This document shows positions 8,374-16,027 of a stretch of 28,503 nucleotides of DNA, one piece after another. Position 1 is the first letter of the stretch, and every line of letters starts with the position of its first letter. The position numbers were made by a program, and so were the translations under genes. The stretch is from DASYPP01 sp036006525 (GTDB taxonomy: Bacteria; Gemmatimonadota; Gemmatimonadetes; Gemmatimonadales; GWC2-71-9): positions 1 through 28,503 of the forward strand of contig DASYPP010000061.1 of NCBI GenBank assembly GCA_036006525.1. The letters are read 5' to 3'. The notes under the pieces are model-generated. The model was not told the DNA's origin, made no database searches, and saw only the letters and a program-made list of their open reading frames with translations.

Positions 8374-9651
8374 CTACCAGGCGCGAAGCCACAGTCCAGC
8401 ACCCATCGTCGCACCCAGGGCCACCAAGCCCGCAGCCGCGCGCCAGCGATAGCCGGGACTGCCAAGAACCAGGGCAATGGTCATCTTGAGCAGGGTGTTC
8501 GCCAGGATGCCTACCGCGATACCTCGAGCTGCCAGCCCAACCATGTCCGCCGACGTGCCCAGCCGGGACATCGAAAAGGTCAGCGCATCAACATCGGTCA
8601 GGCCAACGAGGGCGGCCGATGGAATGATGCTGGGCGTTCCCCACCATTGCCGCACGAGGGCAAAGATCATGAGAACGGCCTGGAAGGCAATCGCCATTTG
8701 AATCGCCGACCACAGGCGCAGGGGACTCTTATCCACGAATTCTGTCTTGCCGGCGTCTCTTCTCCGGTGGCGGAGCAACGCCCAGGCGAGGATACCGATG
8801 CCGGCGACGAGTGGCGGGATCAGGTAGGGAAGCAGGGCGCGGGCGACGTCCGGGTTCAGGATCGCGCTGATGGCCGTCACCCGGGGCAGCAGCACGGTGC
8901 ACGCCGCCACTACTCCGAGGGAAAGCGGCCCCGCCATTTTTGGCTCCCGCCGGCTCAGTCGGGAGAACTGCAGGGTGACCGCGGTGGAAGAGACTAGTCC
9001 ACCCAGGGCCCCGGTGATGGGATAGCCGAGCCCAGGCCCGGCTATTCGGCGCGCGAGGTATCCGGCGAAATTGAGCGCCGACAATATCAGCACGACGGTC
9101 CAGAGCGAGCGGGGCCGAACTCCGCCGAGCGGCCCGTAGGGGCCCTCGGGCAGAAGGGGGAGGACCACCAGGGCGAGGACGGCGAACTGGATGGCCGCCT
9201 TCAATTCGGCTTCCCCCAGCCGATGCACCAACCGGTGCAACTCGGCCTTCTCCCTGAGAGCCAGGACCACGACGGCGCACACGCCCGCGGCGAGCGTGTA
9301 GTATCCCTGTCCGGCAAAGACTCCCAAGGCCAGCACGACAAGCGCCGCCGCCTCGGTCGTCCCGTCTACGCCGGCCGGGGGTTGGCTCGCGACGAAATAC
9401 GCGATCAGCACCAACACGGTACCGGCGGCCAGCAGAATCGTTCCGATGGCGGTCCATCCCGCCAGGAGCGACACTCCCGAAAGACCGCCCAGAAGCCCGA
9501 GGATCAGGAAGGTCCGGACCCCGGCGAACCGCGGGTGGGCGGCGGCCTGGTTGCCCGACCACTCCCGTTCGATGCCGACCGCCAAGCCGACCAGTGAGGC
9601 AACACCCAGGCTGAAGACAGTTGAGGTATCAATGGAAAAGGTCATGGCCAT
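8374..9651 (-). CDS. MgtC/DUF4010-type inner-membrane protein
   Basis: This 425-residue protein is very hydrophobic, with about twelve predicted helices. The N-terminal segment (LGVASLVGLAVGIEREW, then FAGVRTFLILGLLGGL) is the MgtC-like part. The later part matches the DUF4010 layout, including ALGGLVSSTAVTLQFSRLS and AALVGLTDVDALTFSMSRL. The transported substrate or role is not established for this family. ATG 9651 and ATG 9645 are both possible starts. The gene has its own sigma70-like promoter just upstream and shows no sign of the TTCA repeats. Confidence 0.85.
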   Translation of the reverse strand: MAMTFSIDTSTVFSLGVASLVGLAVGIEREWSGNQAAAHPRFAGVRTFLILGLLGGLSGVSLLAGWTAIGTILLAAGTVLVLIAYFVASQPPAGVDGTTEAAALVVLALGVFAGQGYYTLAAGVCAVVVLALREKAELHRLVHRLGEAELKAAIQFAVLALVVLPLLPEGPYGPLGGVRPRSLWTVVLILSALNFAGYLARRIAGPGLGYPITGALGGLVSSTAVTLQFSRLSRREPKMAGPLSLGVVAACTVLLPRVTAISAILNPDVARALLPYLIPPLVAGIGILAWALLRHRRRDAGKTEFVDKSPLRLWSAIQMAIAFQAVLMIFALVRQWWGTPSIIPSAALVGLTDVDALTFSMSRLGTSADMVGLAARGIAVGILANTLLKMTIALVLGSPGYRWRAAAGLVALGATMGAGLWLRAW

Positions 9652-9656
9652 CCCGT

Positions 9657-9685
9657 AATACAGGGGCGGCCATGACCCACGTCAA
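9657..9685 (-). promoter_or_regulatory. Sigma70-like promoter of the DUF4010 gene
   Basis: On the minus strand TTGACG (9685-9680) is followed after 17 bases by TGTATT (9662-9657). Only five bases separate this hexamer from ATG 9651, so the transcript could be leaderless. The -10 match is moderate. Confidence 0.4.
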
Positions 9686-9721
9686 GCACTGACATCAACA
9701 GGTGTGACAACTCGGCTCGCG

Positions 9722-10216
9722 CTATTCCCGGTCTGCTTGTCGCGTCACGCTCCAGAAACCTTCGACGGCGACATTTCCGTCATCGTGGTAGGTAAAGAAC
9801 CTGCCGTCGATCACGTTTCCCTCCAGCCGGCCGCTGAAAATGGTCGTCACGGTGCACTGGCACCCGGGATCGACGTAGCGGTCCAGCTGGCCAGCCACCT
9901 GCTGGCCAAACACCCGAACGAGCTTGATGTGAACCACCTGCGATGCGAGCGGTTGAGTGTCCGGGACCGGGACGGCGCTTCCGCTGTAACCATCCGGGGC
10001 TGTCGGCACCATGAGAACGTCTCCCTGGGCGGTGTCCGCTCCGGCCACCAGAGAAAAGACGATCGAGCCGGACCTTCCCGTCTCGGGGCTCCGGTACTCG
10101 CCCACCCATTGCCCTTCCAGGGTCGCCGCATCCCCGAGCACGGGCACTGGAGACGCTACCGGTGAGCAAGCACCGACGAGGAGTGTCAATCCGAATGCCA
10201 TCCGGGGGGCCAACAT
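9722..10216 (-). CDS. Small lipoprotein, paralogue of 7607-8095
   Basis: This 164-residue protein has a signal peptide with lipobox LVGAC. It shares its body with the lipoprotein at 7607-8095 (GD-A-LEGQW, SGSI-F, DTAQGDVLMVP, VTTIFSG-LEG-VI-G-FFT, VEGFWSVTR). It differs by a CQC pair near residue 121. ATG 10216 has GGAGG upstream. It is the last gene of a five-gene minus-strand operon that begins with the multicopper oxidase. The function is unknown. Confidence 0.8.
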   Translation of the reverse strand: MLAPRMAFGLTLLVGACSPVASPVPVLGDAATLEGQWVGEYRSPETGRSGSIVFSLVAGADTAQGDVLMVPTAPDGYSGSAVPVPDTQPLASQVVHIKLVRVFGQQVAGQLDRYVDPGCQCTVTTIFSGRLEGNVIDGRFFTYHDDGNVAVEGFWSVTRQADRE

Positions 10217-10229
10217 GGTTCCTCCGTAA

Positions 10230-10688
10230 TCAGTGAGACACCAGGATCGGTGTCTCAGCGACCCGACGCCTGGTCCAGCCGGCGAGTGACGGCCCGAACC
10301 CCATCATCAACGGCACCAGGACCCAGAGCCGTCCCGCCCGAACGTCATAGTTCGACAGCAGGGCGCTCCACGATGCGCCGTCCACGAAGTGACCGAAGAG
10401 GAATTCGAAAGCGACCGTCAGGCAGAACCAGCAAACGCCCAGCCGCATCAGCTCCCGCTTGCCCAGGGCGGGGACGAGCCAGGGGACGGTCACCCAGATT
10501 ATTCCGCCGAGAAAGGCAGTCAGCCCAAGGGTCTCAACCAAGTTGGCGGCGTAGGTGCCGATCCGGGGATCCAGCCAGATGACCCGGAATATTCCGCCGC
10601 CGACGGCGACCATGGCGAACCCCAGCCAGACGAGGAAGGCGAGCGCCCAGAAGGGGATGCCGCCTGATGTTTTAGAGCGGCTTGCCAT
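10230..10688 (-). CDS. Four-helix inner-membrane protein, unknown function
   Basis: This 152-residue protein has about four hydrophobic segments (FWALAFLVWLGFAMVAVGGG, LGLTAFLGGIIWVTVPWLV, LMRLGVCWFCLTVAFEFLFG and WVLVPLMMGFGPSLAGW). ATG 10688 has a GGAGG site six bases upstream. The start lies inside the end of the nitroreductase gene (17-base overlap), so translation is probably coupled. I do not recognise a characterised family. A conserved-looking FEFLFGHFVDG segment lies between helices 3 and 4. Confidence 0.75.
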   Translation of the reverse strand: MASRSKTSGGIPFWALAFLVWLGFAMVAVGGGIFRVIWLDPRIGTYAANLVETLGLTAFLGGIIWVTVPWLVPALGKRELMRLGVCWFCLTVAFEFLFGHFVDGASWSALLSNYDVRAGRLWVLVPLMMGFGPSLAGWTRRRVAETPILVSH

Positions 10689-11727
10689 GGGAAACCTCCA
10701 AGACCTCGGTGCTGTCCCGGCGCGGCGTGCGTCGGTCCTGGCGCGTGGGATAACCCATTCGGAGAATCAGCTGGGGACAGCCGGAGACACCCAGCATCTG
10801 CGCCACCCGGAGTCGCAAGGCCGGGATCTCAATGGGCTGATTGAGAAAAGAGGCCGCCATGCCCTCGACGGTGGCTCGAAGCAGGACTTGAATGAGCACC
10901 CGGCCGGTTTGAACCCAGTCACCGGGCGTGTCCGTCGCGGTCCCGACGACGGCGAGAATGGACGACCGCGAAACCAGGTCGCGGTCGATGGCCGCTCGTC
11001 CGTCCCCGGTGTCGAAGGTGCGTACGATGAGAGGAATACTCACCGACCCAACCGGCCCCAGGCCAAAGGTCCAGCCTGGCATGCCATCGCGACTCTTGCT
11101 GCGATTGGGGGTGAGCCAGCCGGCCAACTCTTCGCGGAAGGCCGGGTTCGCCATCTGCTCCCGGTCTCCCTCGGTGATCAGCTCGGCCAGGGTCAGTTCA
11201 TTGGACTCGGATTGCAGAATCCGGAACCAGACGCCGTGCTGCTGGCCGAAGGTCTCCAGGGCGGTGAACACGTCCGCGTTTGGCGCCCGAGGCAGAAACG
11301 GAAGCCGGTGGGTCCGCCGCTCGGGGATTGCCGCGAACAAGGCACGATCCATGGGTGTCACATCTCGGGGCTCGCCGAGCTGGATCCGGGCCAGGAGGTT
11401 CGGGTCCTCGCCCGGAGGAACCACGCCGATCGCACCCTGGTAGCCGAAATTGTGGAGGGCGATCTCAATGCAGCCGAGGGCCGCGCCACAACTGATGGTC
11501 AGCTCACGGTCGTCAGGATCTACCACCGGCAAACGCCGGCCCCGATCCGCCCGAAGCTCAAGTGCGTCGCCCACCAGTCGGAAAAGCCATGGCTGTGAGT
11601 TGTGGCTGGAAGGGGCCTTGATCGCGAAGGGGATAAGCGCTTCCAGCTTTTCCCTGGTAGTTCCACAGAGCGGGAAGGTATCAATCGCCGAACTCCAGAT
11701 CTCAAGAGCTGAATCTCGGGTTGCCAT
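10672..11727 (-). CDS. Acg-like nitroreductase-fold protein
   Basis: This 351-residue protein starts at ATG 11727 (GGAG six bases upstream). It matches the Acg group of nitroreductase-fold proteins, which bind FMN. The N-terminal block APSSHNSQPWLFR (residues 38-50) is the family hallmark, followed by DDRELTISCGAALGCIEIAL and a C-terminal segment with PGDWVQTGRVLIQVLLRAT and PQLILRMGYP. In Mycobacterium tuberculosis, Acg (Rv2032) belongs to the DosR dormancy regulon and may sequester flavin rather than reduce nitro compounds. Here it is in the operon led by a multicopper oxidase, under a TTCA-repeat promoter. Enzymatic activity is not assured. Confidence 0.87.
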   Translation of the reverse strand: MATRDSALEIWSSAIDTFPLCGTTREKLEALIPFAIKAPSSHNSQPWLFRLVGDALELRADRGRRLPVVDPDDRELTISCGAALGCIEIALHNFGYQGAIGVVPPGEDPNLLARIQLGEPRDVTPMDRALFAAIPERRTHRLPFLPRAPNADVFTALETFGQQHGVWFRILQSESNELTLAELITEGDREQMANPAFREELAGWLTPNRSKSRDGMPGWTFGLGPVGSVSIPLIVRTFDTGDGRAAIDRDLVSRSSILAVVGTATDTPGDWVQTGRVLIQVLLRATVEGMAASFLNQPIEIPALRLRVAQMLGVSGCPQLILRMGYPTRQDRRTPRRDSTEVLEVSHGKPL

Positions 11728-11780
11728 GGCATTCTCCGATTGCGCGGGTCTCCGGCTGCCCTTTGTGAGCGGGAGAGTTC

Positions 11781-12518
11781 TCACTTCATAGCAGGGGAGC
11801 CGGGTGGAACACACCGCTCAGCGACTGTCCCGGGACGATGCGGCGTCCGGTCTCCCAGCGATTGCCGCTCCGCATCCCGCTTCAGCCTGCGCAACATGAC
11901 CCGACGGATAAGCAGGATCCCGGGCGACAGGAAAGCCCAATACCAGCGAAAGCGAGCCCGAGAAACCGGATCGGTAAGCGTGACCCTGGTTTCGGTGCTC
12001 GCAACCGAACGATGCGGCCCATCCGGTTCCACCTTGATGGACCATGCGATCTTGGCATAGCCGATCCGGTTGAAGGCCGTGAACTCCGAGGCCGTCAATG
12101 GCTGGAACACCGGACTTCTCCGCCACGGCTGAGTGACGGCGCCCATGACCACTGCCCGCCCGGGCAGCTCCACCAGAATGCCCCAGCCGAGCCTGACCAT
12201 TCGCTCAACCAGTTGGGGAGACCCGATGTCGGCGTTCTCGTTCGAGCGCATTATCAGTTGACGGAGGCGGAAGATGGCGCGCACCACCGGCGAGCTTTCG
12301 AAATCCAGGCCACGCGCCGCGGCATAGGCAAACCGGGTTGGGGCATCGACCAGAATCTCGTGGTGCTCGGCGACCTCCCAGTCGGGGAGATAGCGGTCGA
12401 GTAGCGGCTCGAGCCGGGCATCCCCGTGGCGCGACCCGTAGTCCCACCAGGCCAGCGCCACGTAGCCGAGATAAGCAACCACGGCGAGCACTGCGAGGTA
12501 CCAGACCAGATCGAACAT
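11781..12518 (-). CDS. Membrane-anchored SRPBCC-like protein
   Basis: This 245-residue protein has one N-terminal transmembrane helix (LVWYLAVLAVVAYLGYVALAWW). A soluble domain follows that opens with LPDWEVAEHHEILVDAP and reads like a lipid- or ligand-binding START/SRPBCC fold, with alternating beta strands and a closing amphipathic helix (LIRRVMLRRLKRDAER). ATG 12518 is preferred over the adjacent GTG 12521 because GAGG lies eight bases upstream. The gene is 25 bases downstream of the multicopper oxidase in the same operon. The ligand is unknown and the fold assignment is by pattern. Confidence 0.65.
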   Translation of the reverse strand: MFDLVWYLAVLAVVAYLGYVALAWWDYGSRHGDARLEPLLDRYLPDWEVAEHHEILVDAPTRFAYAAARGLDFESSPVVRAIFRLRQLIMRSNENADIGSPQLVERMVRLGWGILVELPGRAVVMGAVTQPWRRSPVFQPLTASEFTAFNRIGYAKIAWSIKVEPDGPHRSVASTETRVTLTDPVSRARFRWYWAFLSPGILLIRRVMLRRLKRDAERQSLGDRTPHRPGTVAERCVPPGSPAMK

Positions 12519-12543
12519 CACGCCGGCCTCAGGTGGTTCCTGA

Positions 12544-13605
12544 CTATGCGGTTGGCTTCTCCACGATCAGCGCCGTCACCATACCTAACATGCCGTGCTC
12601 CGACTCGGCGTGGGGCAGAATGTGGCAATGGAACGCCCACACTCCCGGATTGGTCGCCCGCACCAGCACGTCCCAACGCTCACCCGGCGCGATGTTCAGG
12701 GTATCGCACTTCCACGGCGCCGGCTGGTCCCAGCCGTCCTTGGCGATCACCGTCATGTGCATCCCGTGCAGATGCATCGGGTGGATCATCATCCCCTCGT
12801 TCATGAAGCGGATGCGGACCGTCTGCCCCAGCTTGGCCACGATCGGCTCGGTCGCGGGGAAGCTCTTGCCGTTGAACGTGTATCCGTGGGGCCCGTCGTT
12901 CAGCACCATGACGTAGTCGACATCCGCCCGATGCTCGGCCCGTGGTTTCCGCGGCTCCACGATGAACGCGCCCAGCAAGCCGGCCCCGACCTGGCGGGCG
13001 GCGTTGTGATGGGAGTGGTACATGTGGGAGCCCGCGTTGGGTACGGTGAACTCGTAGGTAAAGCTGTCACCGGGCTTGATCGGCGGCTGGGTAATGTACG
13101 GTACCCCGTCCATGTCATTGGGCAGCTCGACGCCGTGGAAATGCACAGCGGTGGACTCAGGCAGCTCGTTCTTCACCACCATCCGCACCCGATCGCCTTC
13201 TCGCACCCTGATCTGGGGACCCGGCACCTGGCCGTTATAGGCCCATGCCTTGGCGCTCCGCCCCGGTTCCACTTCCCAGCTGATCTCGCTTGCCGTTATG
13301 TCGAACACCTTCACACCCCCGACCATTCTGGGGGCCAGGAGTTGGTTCCCCTTGCCCGCGGTCTTGGCCGGGAAGGCCTTGATGCCTTTTTCATGCATGG
13401 CATCCATCTGGTCGGCCTGCTGCCGCGCGCTCAGCGGGGGGGCGGTGGGCGTTGGATTTGCCGTCGGAGGCGCCGGCTGCGCCGCGGCGTTCTTGGCATC
13501 CGAACAGCCGAGGATACTCAGGGCTGCCGGTACGGCGACGGCGACGGCGGCACCCTGGCGCAGGAAGCTGCGGCGAGAGGTGGACGGGCGGATTAGATCG
13601 GACAC
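12544..13605 (-). CDS. Two-domain multicopper oxidase (laccase-like), Tat-exported
   Basis: This 353-residue protein should oxidise a substrate and reduce oxygen to water in the periplasm. It starts at GTG 13605, with AGGAG eight bases upstream. A twin-arginine signal (SRRSFLR, residues 10-16) is followed by LGC at 32-34, so it may also be a lipoprotein. Two cupredoxin domains carry all four copper-site blocks: HFH (155-157), HSHH (197-200), HPMHLH (275-280) and HCHILPH (326-332), with methionines at 339 and 342 as possible axial ligands. The only type 1 copper cysteine (C327) is in domain 2, so domain 1 keeps only trinuclear-site histidines. That argues against a NirK-type nitrite reductase, which has its type 1 site in domain 1. 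It leads a five-gene operon. Confidence 0.88.
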   Translation of the reverse strand: MSDLIRPSTSRRSFLRQGAAVAVAVPAALSILGCSDAKNAAAQPAPPTANPTPTAPPLSARQQADQMDAMHEKGIKAFPAKTAGKGNQLLAPRMVGGVKVFDITASEISWEVEPGRSAKAWAYNGQVPGPQIRVREGDRVRMVVKNELPESTAVHFHGVELPNDMDGVPYITQPPIKPGDSFTYEFTVPNAGSHMYHSHHNAARQVGAGLLGAFIVEPRKPRAEHRADVDYVMVLNDGPHGYTFNGKSFPATEPIVAKLGQTVRIRFMNEGMMIHPMHLHGMHMTVIAKDGWDQPAPWKCDTLNIAPGERWDVLVRATNPGVWAFHCHILPHAESEHGMLGMVTALIVEKPTA

Positions 13606-13638
13606 GCGGCCTTCTCCTGTTGGGTTGGCGATGTCCGC

Positions 13639-13684
13639 ATTCTAGAGCCCGCTCGCTGAAGAACCCGGGGAATCACCGTGAAGG
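13639..13684 (-). promoter_or_regulatory. TTCA-repeat promoter of the multicopper oxidase operon
   Basis: On the minus strand, TTCA cores start at 13682 (within CCTTCAC) and 13660 (within TTCTTCAG), 22 bases or two 11-base periods apart, with a degenerate middle position. TAGAAT (13644-13639) starts exactly 16 bases after the second core. Transcription would start near 13632, leaving about 27 bases of leader with an AGGAG site before GTG 13605. Confidence 0.72.
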
Positions 13685-13702
13685 ATTCTTTAGACTCTCT
13701 CA

Positions 13703-14104
13703 CTAGGCCCGCTGGATCGCGAAGGCGCGCACCAGATCGGTCCGGGAAATCACCCCGATCAACTCGCCATTCAACTCCACGAAAAGCCGGTGCACGTCTC
13801 CGTACAGCATCCGGCGGGCGGCCTCCCGGAGGTCGGCATCCGGGCTGATGGTCAGGGGCCGAGGGGTCATCAGCTCCTCCACCGGCGTGTCCTCGAACAG
13901 TCGATCGCGGGCCTCCCGGTCCGCCACCTCCGATTCCGCCTGCAGGATATCGGTGGTCGAAAGCACGCCGATCATCGTGCCCCGGTTATCCACGACCGGG
14001 AGGGCGGAAATGTGCCGGTCGGCCAGGGTCAGAATCGCTTCGGTGACCGAGGCCTCCCGGCCGATCGTCGCGACCGGCGCTTGCATCAGCTGCAGGACTC
14101 TCAC
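13703..14104 (-). CDS. Two-CBS-domain protein
   Basis: This protein is nearly only a CBS pair (about 133 residues). The first domain opens with MQAPVATIGREASVTEAI and includes ISALPVVDNRGTMIGVLSTTDI. The second opens with LMTPRPLTISPDADLREAA and ends with LIGVISRTDLVRAF. CBS pairs sense adenine nucleotides. The size and layout recall Rv2626c (HRP1) of the DosR regulon. The frame extends to ATG 14191, but the promoter lies inside that extension. GTG 14104 (weak GAGAG five bases upstream) or the ATG six codons later is the likely start. It is transcribed divergently from the tandem USP gene. Confidence 0.85.
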   Translation of the reverse strand: MRVLQLMQAPVATIGREASVTEAILTLADRHISALPVVDNRGTMIGVLSTTDILQAESEVADREARDRLFEDTPVEELMTPRPLTISPDADLREAARRMLYGDVHRLFVELNGELIGVISRTDLVRAFAIQRA

Positions 14105-14133
14105 GGGGTCTCTCGTTGTTGGGGGGTACCGAC

Positions 14134-14177
14134 AGCCTACCTCCGGCGGTTTGAGACCCGGATGAAAAGGCCTTGAA
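14134..14177 (-). promoter_or_regulatory. TTCA-repeat promoter of the CBS gene
   Basis: On the minus strand, three direct repeats start at 14177 (TTCA), 14166 (TTCA) and 14155 (CTCA), with an 11-base period. TAGGCT (14139-14134) starts 16 bases after the last core. The predicted start of transcription near 14127 rules out the 14191 start codon for the CBS gene. Confidence 0.7.
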
Positions 14178-14227
14178 ACAGGCTTCGACATTCCTTCACG
14201 CTCGCTTCAGACAGGCGGTGGCATGTT
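14173..14227 (+). promoter_or_regulatory. TTCA-repeat promoter of the tandem USP gene
   Basis: On the plus strand, four repeats at an exact 11-base period start at 14173 (TTGA), 14184 (TTCG), 14195 (TTCA) and 14206 (TTCA). The hexamer 16 bases after the last core is CATGTT (14222-14227), which fits xAxxxT. The array touches that of the divergent CBS promoter, so one bound activator array could serve both genes. Confidence 0.68.
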
Positions 14228-14268
14228 CCCGTGACCTTGATGTCCTGTGCTCTGTCCGCGAGGATCCC

Positions 14269-15261
14269 ATGGCGGCCTTTCGATCAATTCTGGTTCCCCT
14301 CGATGGTTCGACCTATTCGGTGCAGGCTCTGGCGCTGGCAGAGCAGTTTGCCAGAAAGGCCGGCGCCACGGTCCACCTGGTGCTGGTGCACCAGCGGGCC
14401 CCCACCTGGTTTAATCCGCCGGAAGTACCGGTGGACATGGCGGCCTTCGATGACGCCGCTTTGCAGCGGGAGGTGGACTATCTGGCGGGGGTTGCCCGGC
14501 GGTTCGCCGCGAATAGCGGCCTTCCGGTGAAGCACCGGGTGCTGGATGGCGATGTCCCCTCCGCCATCGAGGAGTTCTCCATGGCCCAGGGGGTGGATCT
14601 CGTGGTGATGACCACTCACGGGCACACTGGGATCACCCGGCTGTGGCTGGGCAGCACCGCGGACAAGCTGATCCGCCGGCTCAGGATCCCCGTGCTCGTG
14701 GTTCGTCCGGTGCAGGATGCCGCGATTGTTCCGCCCCGGATTCGTCGCATCCTCGTGCCGCTCGATGGGTCCCGGCTTTCGGCGTCCATTCTCGACCAGG
14801 CCGGAGCCCTGGCTCGGTCGCACGCCGCCGAGCTGGTCCTGGCCATGATCGTGGAGCCGCTTCCGCCGATGGTGCCCCCGGTTCCGTACCCGCTCAGCCT
14901 GCCCCCGGTCTCAGAGGAGGCTCGGATTCTGGAAGACCAGCGGTATCTCGATGCCGTCAGGATCCGGATGGAAGACGAAGGGCTTCAGGTGGAAACCCGG
15001 GTGCTGATGGGGCGCAAGGTCGCCAAACAGATCACCGAGGTCGCCATCCGGGAAAGTTGCGACCTCATCGCGATGGCAACCCACGGTGCCGGTGGCCTGG
15101 ATCGTCTCCTGATGGGCAGCGTGACGGATCAAGTGGTCCGCCGCGCCAGCATTCCAGTCCTCGTCCTGCGGCCCCCGACCGATGTGACGACCCGGGACAC
15201 CCAGGCCGGGGAAGCCGGGGAGGAGCTGGTCGGAGCAGGTTCGAGTTGTGCCATTGGCTGA
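14269..15261 (+). CDS. Tandem universal stress protein (two USP domains)
   Basis: This 330-residue cytoplasmic protein has two UspA-type domains, about residues 5-147 and 157-309. Each opens with a strand and loop, ILVPLDGS. Each closes with the nucleotide-binding HG-x9-GS pattern (HGHTGITRLWLGS near 117-129; HGAGGLDRLLMGS in domain 2), followed by IPVLV. Both patterns are intact, so ATP binding by both domains is likely. Start ATG 14269 has GAGG five bases upstream; a longer frame from 14173 would include the promoter. The phosphoribosyltransferase-like gene follows after 34 bases. Two-domain USPs such as Rv2623 belong to the DosR regulon. Confidence 0.92.
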   Translation: MAAFRSILVPLDGSTYSVQALALAEQFARKAGATVHLVLVHQRAPTWFNPPEVPVDMAAFDDAALQREVDYLAGVARRFAANSGLPVKHRVLDGDVPSAIEEFSMAQGVDLVVMTTHGHTGITRLWLGSTADKLIRRLRIPVLVVRPVQDAAIVPPRIRRILVPLDGSRLSASILDQAGALARSHAAELVLAMIVEPLPPMVPPVPYPLSLPPVSEEARILEDQRYLDAVRIRMEDEGLQVETRVLMGRKVAKQITEVAIRESCDLIAMATHGAGGLDRLLMGSVTDQVVRRASIPVLVLRPPTDVTTRDTQAGEAGEELVGAGSSCAIG

Positions 15262-15295
15262 CGAGTGTCGTCGAGAGGGGAAGAGCAACGATTCC

Positions 15296-16027
15296 ATGAC
15301 TCTCCTGGAACGATGCGAAGCGGGGCGCCGGCTCGCCGAGCGACTGGCGGGTTGCTCACTGCAGAACCCGGCCGTGCTGGTGATGCCGCCGGGAGGGGTA
15401 CGAGTCGGCTGGGAGATTGCGCAGCGGTTGAATGCCCCGATGGATGTGATTTCCGCCCTGGAAGTGATCGTTCCGGGTGAACGCGGAATGAGGATCGGGG
15501 CGGTGTCGGAGGGGGCGTTCGTTGCGGGCACTGCAAGCTACCGCGCTGGGAACCACCGGGAGGCCGACTATGTGCGGCGGCTGGTGGAGTTCGATGCCCA
15601 GCGGCAGGCCGGACAGGATGCGTGTTATCGCGGGCGGCAGCGCCGGCTGGACGTCAGGAACCGGGATGTGGTGCTGGTGGACGACGGGTGGGCCACCCCG
15701 GACATGATCCTCGCCGCGATGGAGGCGATCCGGCGCCGTGGGGCGGCGGCCAGGCTCCTCGTGACACCGCAATGTCAGACCGAGACCTACGCGAGGCTCG
15801 CCCCCGAGGTCCAGGTGATCAGCCTGTATCCCCGGGGACCCGCCCGTTCCATCATCCTGATCGACAGGCCCCTGCCGCTGACGCCGGGTGAAATCTCCGA
15901 ATTCATCGGGAAGTCCCGGCGACCGACACCGGCTCAGGTCGAACCGCTGATGAAGGCGATACCTGGCTTGAGCGCCGCTTCCCAGGCATCCAACGTCGCC
16001 GGATCGCAGCGGGGATCAAACTGCTGA
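15296..16027 (+). CDS. Phosphoribosyltransferase-like protein with altered PRPP loop
   Basis: This 243-residue protein follows the pattern of the small type I phosphoribosyltransferases often found beside USP genes. It opens CEAGRRLAERL, then VLVMPPGGVRVGWEIAQRLNAPMDV, and has VVLVDDGWATPDM at about 125-137. In active members the loop after the acidic pair usually reads A-T-G-x-T/S. Here it is A-T-P-D-M, so PRPP binding may be weakened or changed. ATG 15296 is the preferred start. GTG 15248 would overlap the USP gene by 14 bases. The last 94 bases overlap the 3' end of the convergent globin gene. The substrate is unknown. Rv0571c, with a similar domain, is in the DosR regulon. Confidence 0.75.
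   Translation: MTLLERCEAGRRLAERLAGCSLQNPAVLVMPPGGVRVGWEIAQRLNAPMDVISALEVIVPGERGMRIGAVSEGAFVAGTASYRAGNHREADYVRRLVEFDAQRQAGQDACYRGRQRRLDVRNRDVVLVDDGWATPDMILAAMEAIRRRGAAARLLVTPQCQTETYARLAPEVQVISLYPRGPARSIILIDRPLPLTPGEISEFIGKSRRPTPAQVEPLMKAIPGLSAASQASNVAGSQRGSNC

Noticed and set aside
12595..13596. 333-codon plus-strand frame opposite the multicopper oxidase
   Set aside because: Histidine- and arginine-rich antisense shadow. The copper motifs on the minus strand explain the region.
12544..13605. Copper nitrite reductase (NirK)
   Set aside because: NirK has its type 1 copper cysteine in domain 1. Here domain 1 lacks it, and four HxH blocks form an oxidase-type trinuclear site.
14105..14191. Longer start for the CBS protein at ATG 14191
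   Set aside because: The TTCA repeats and TAGGCT hexamer lie within the extension, and the extra residues do not belong to a CBS domain.
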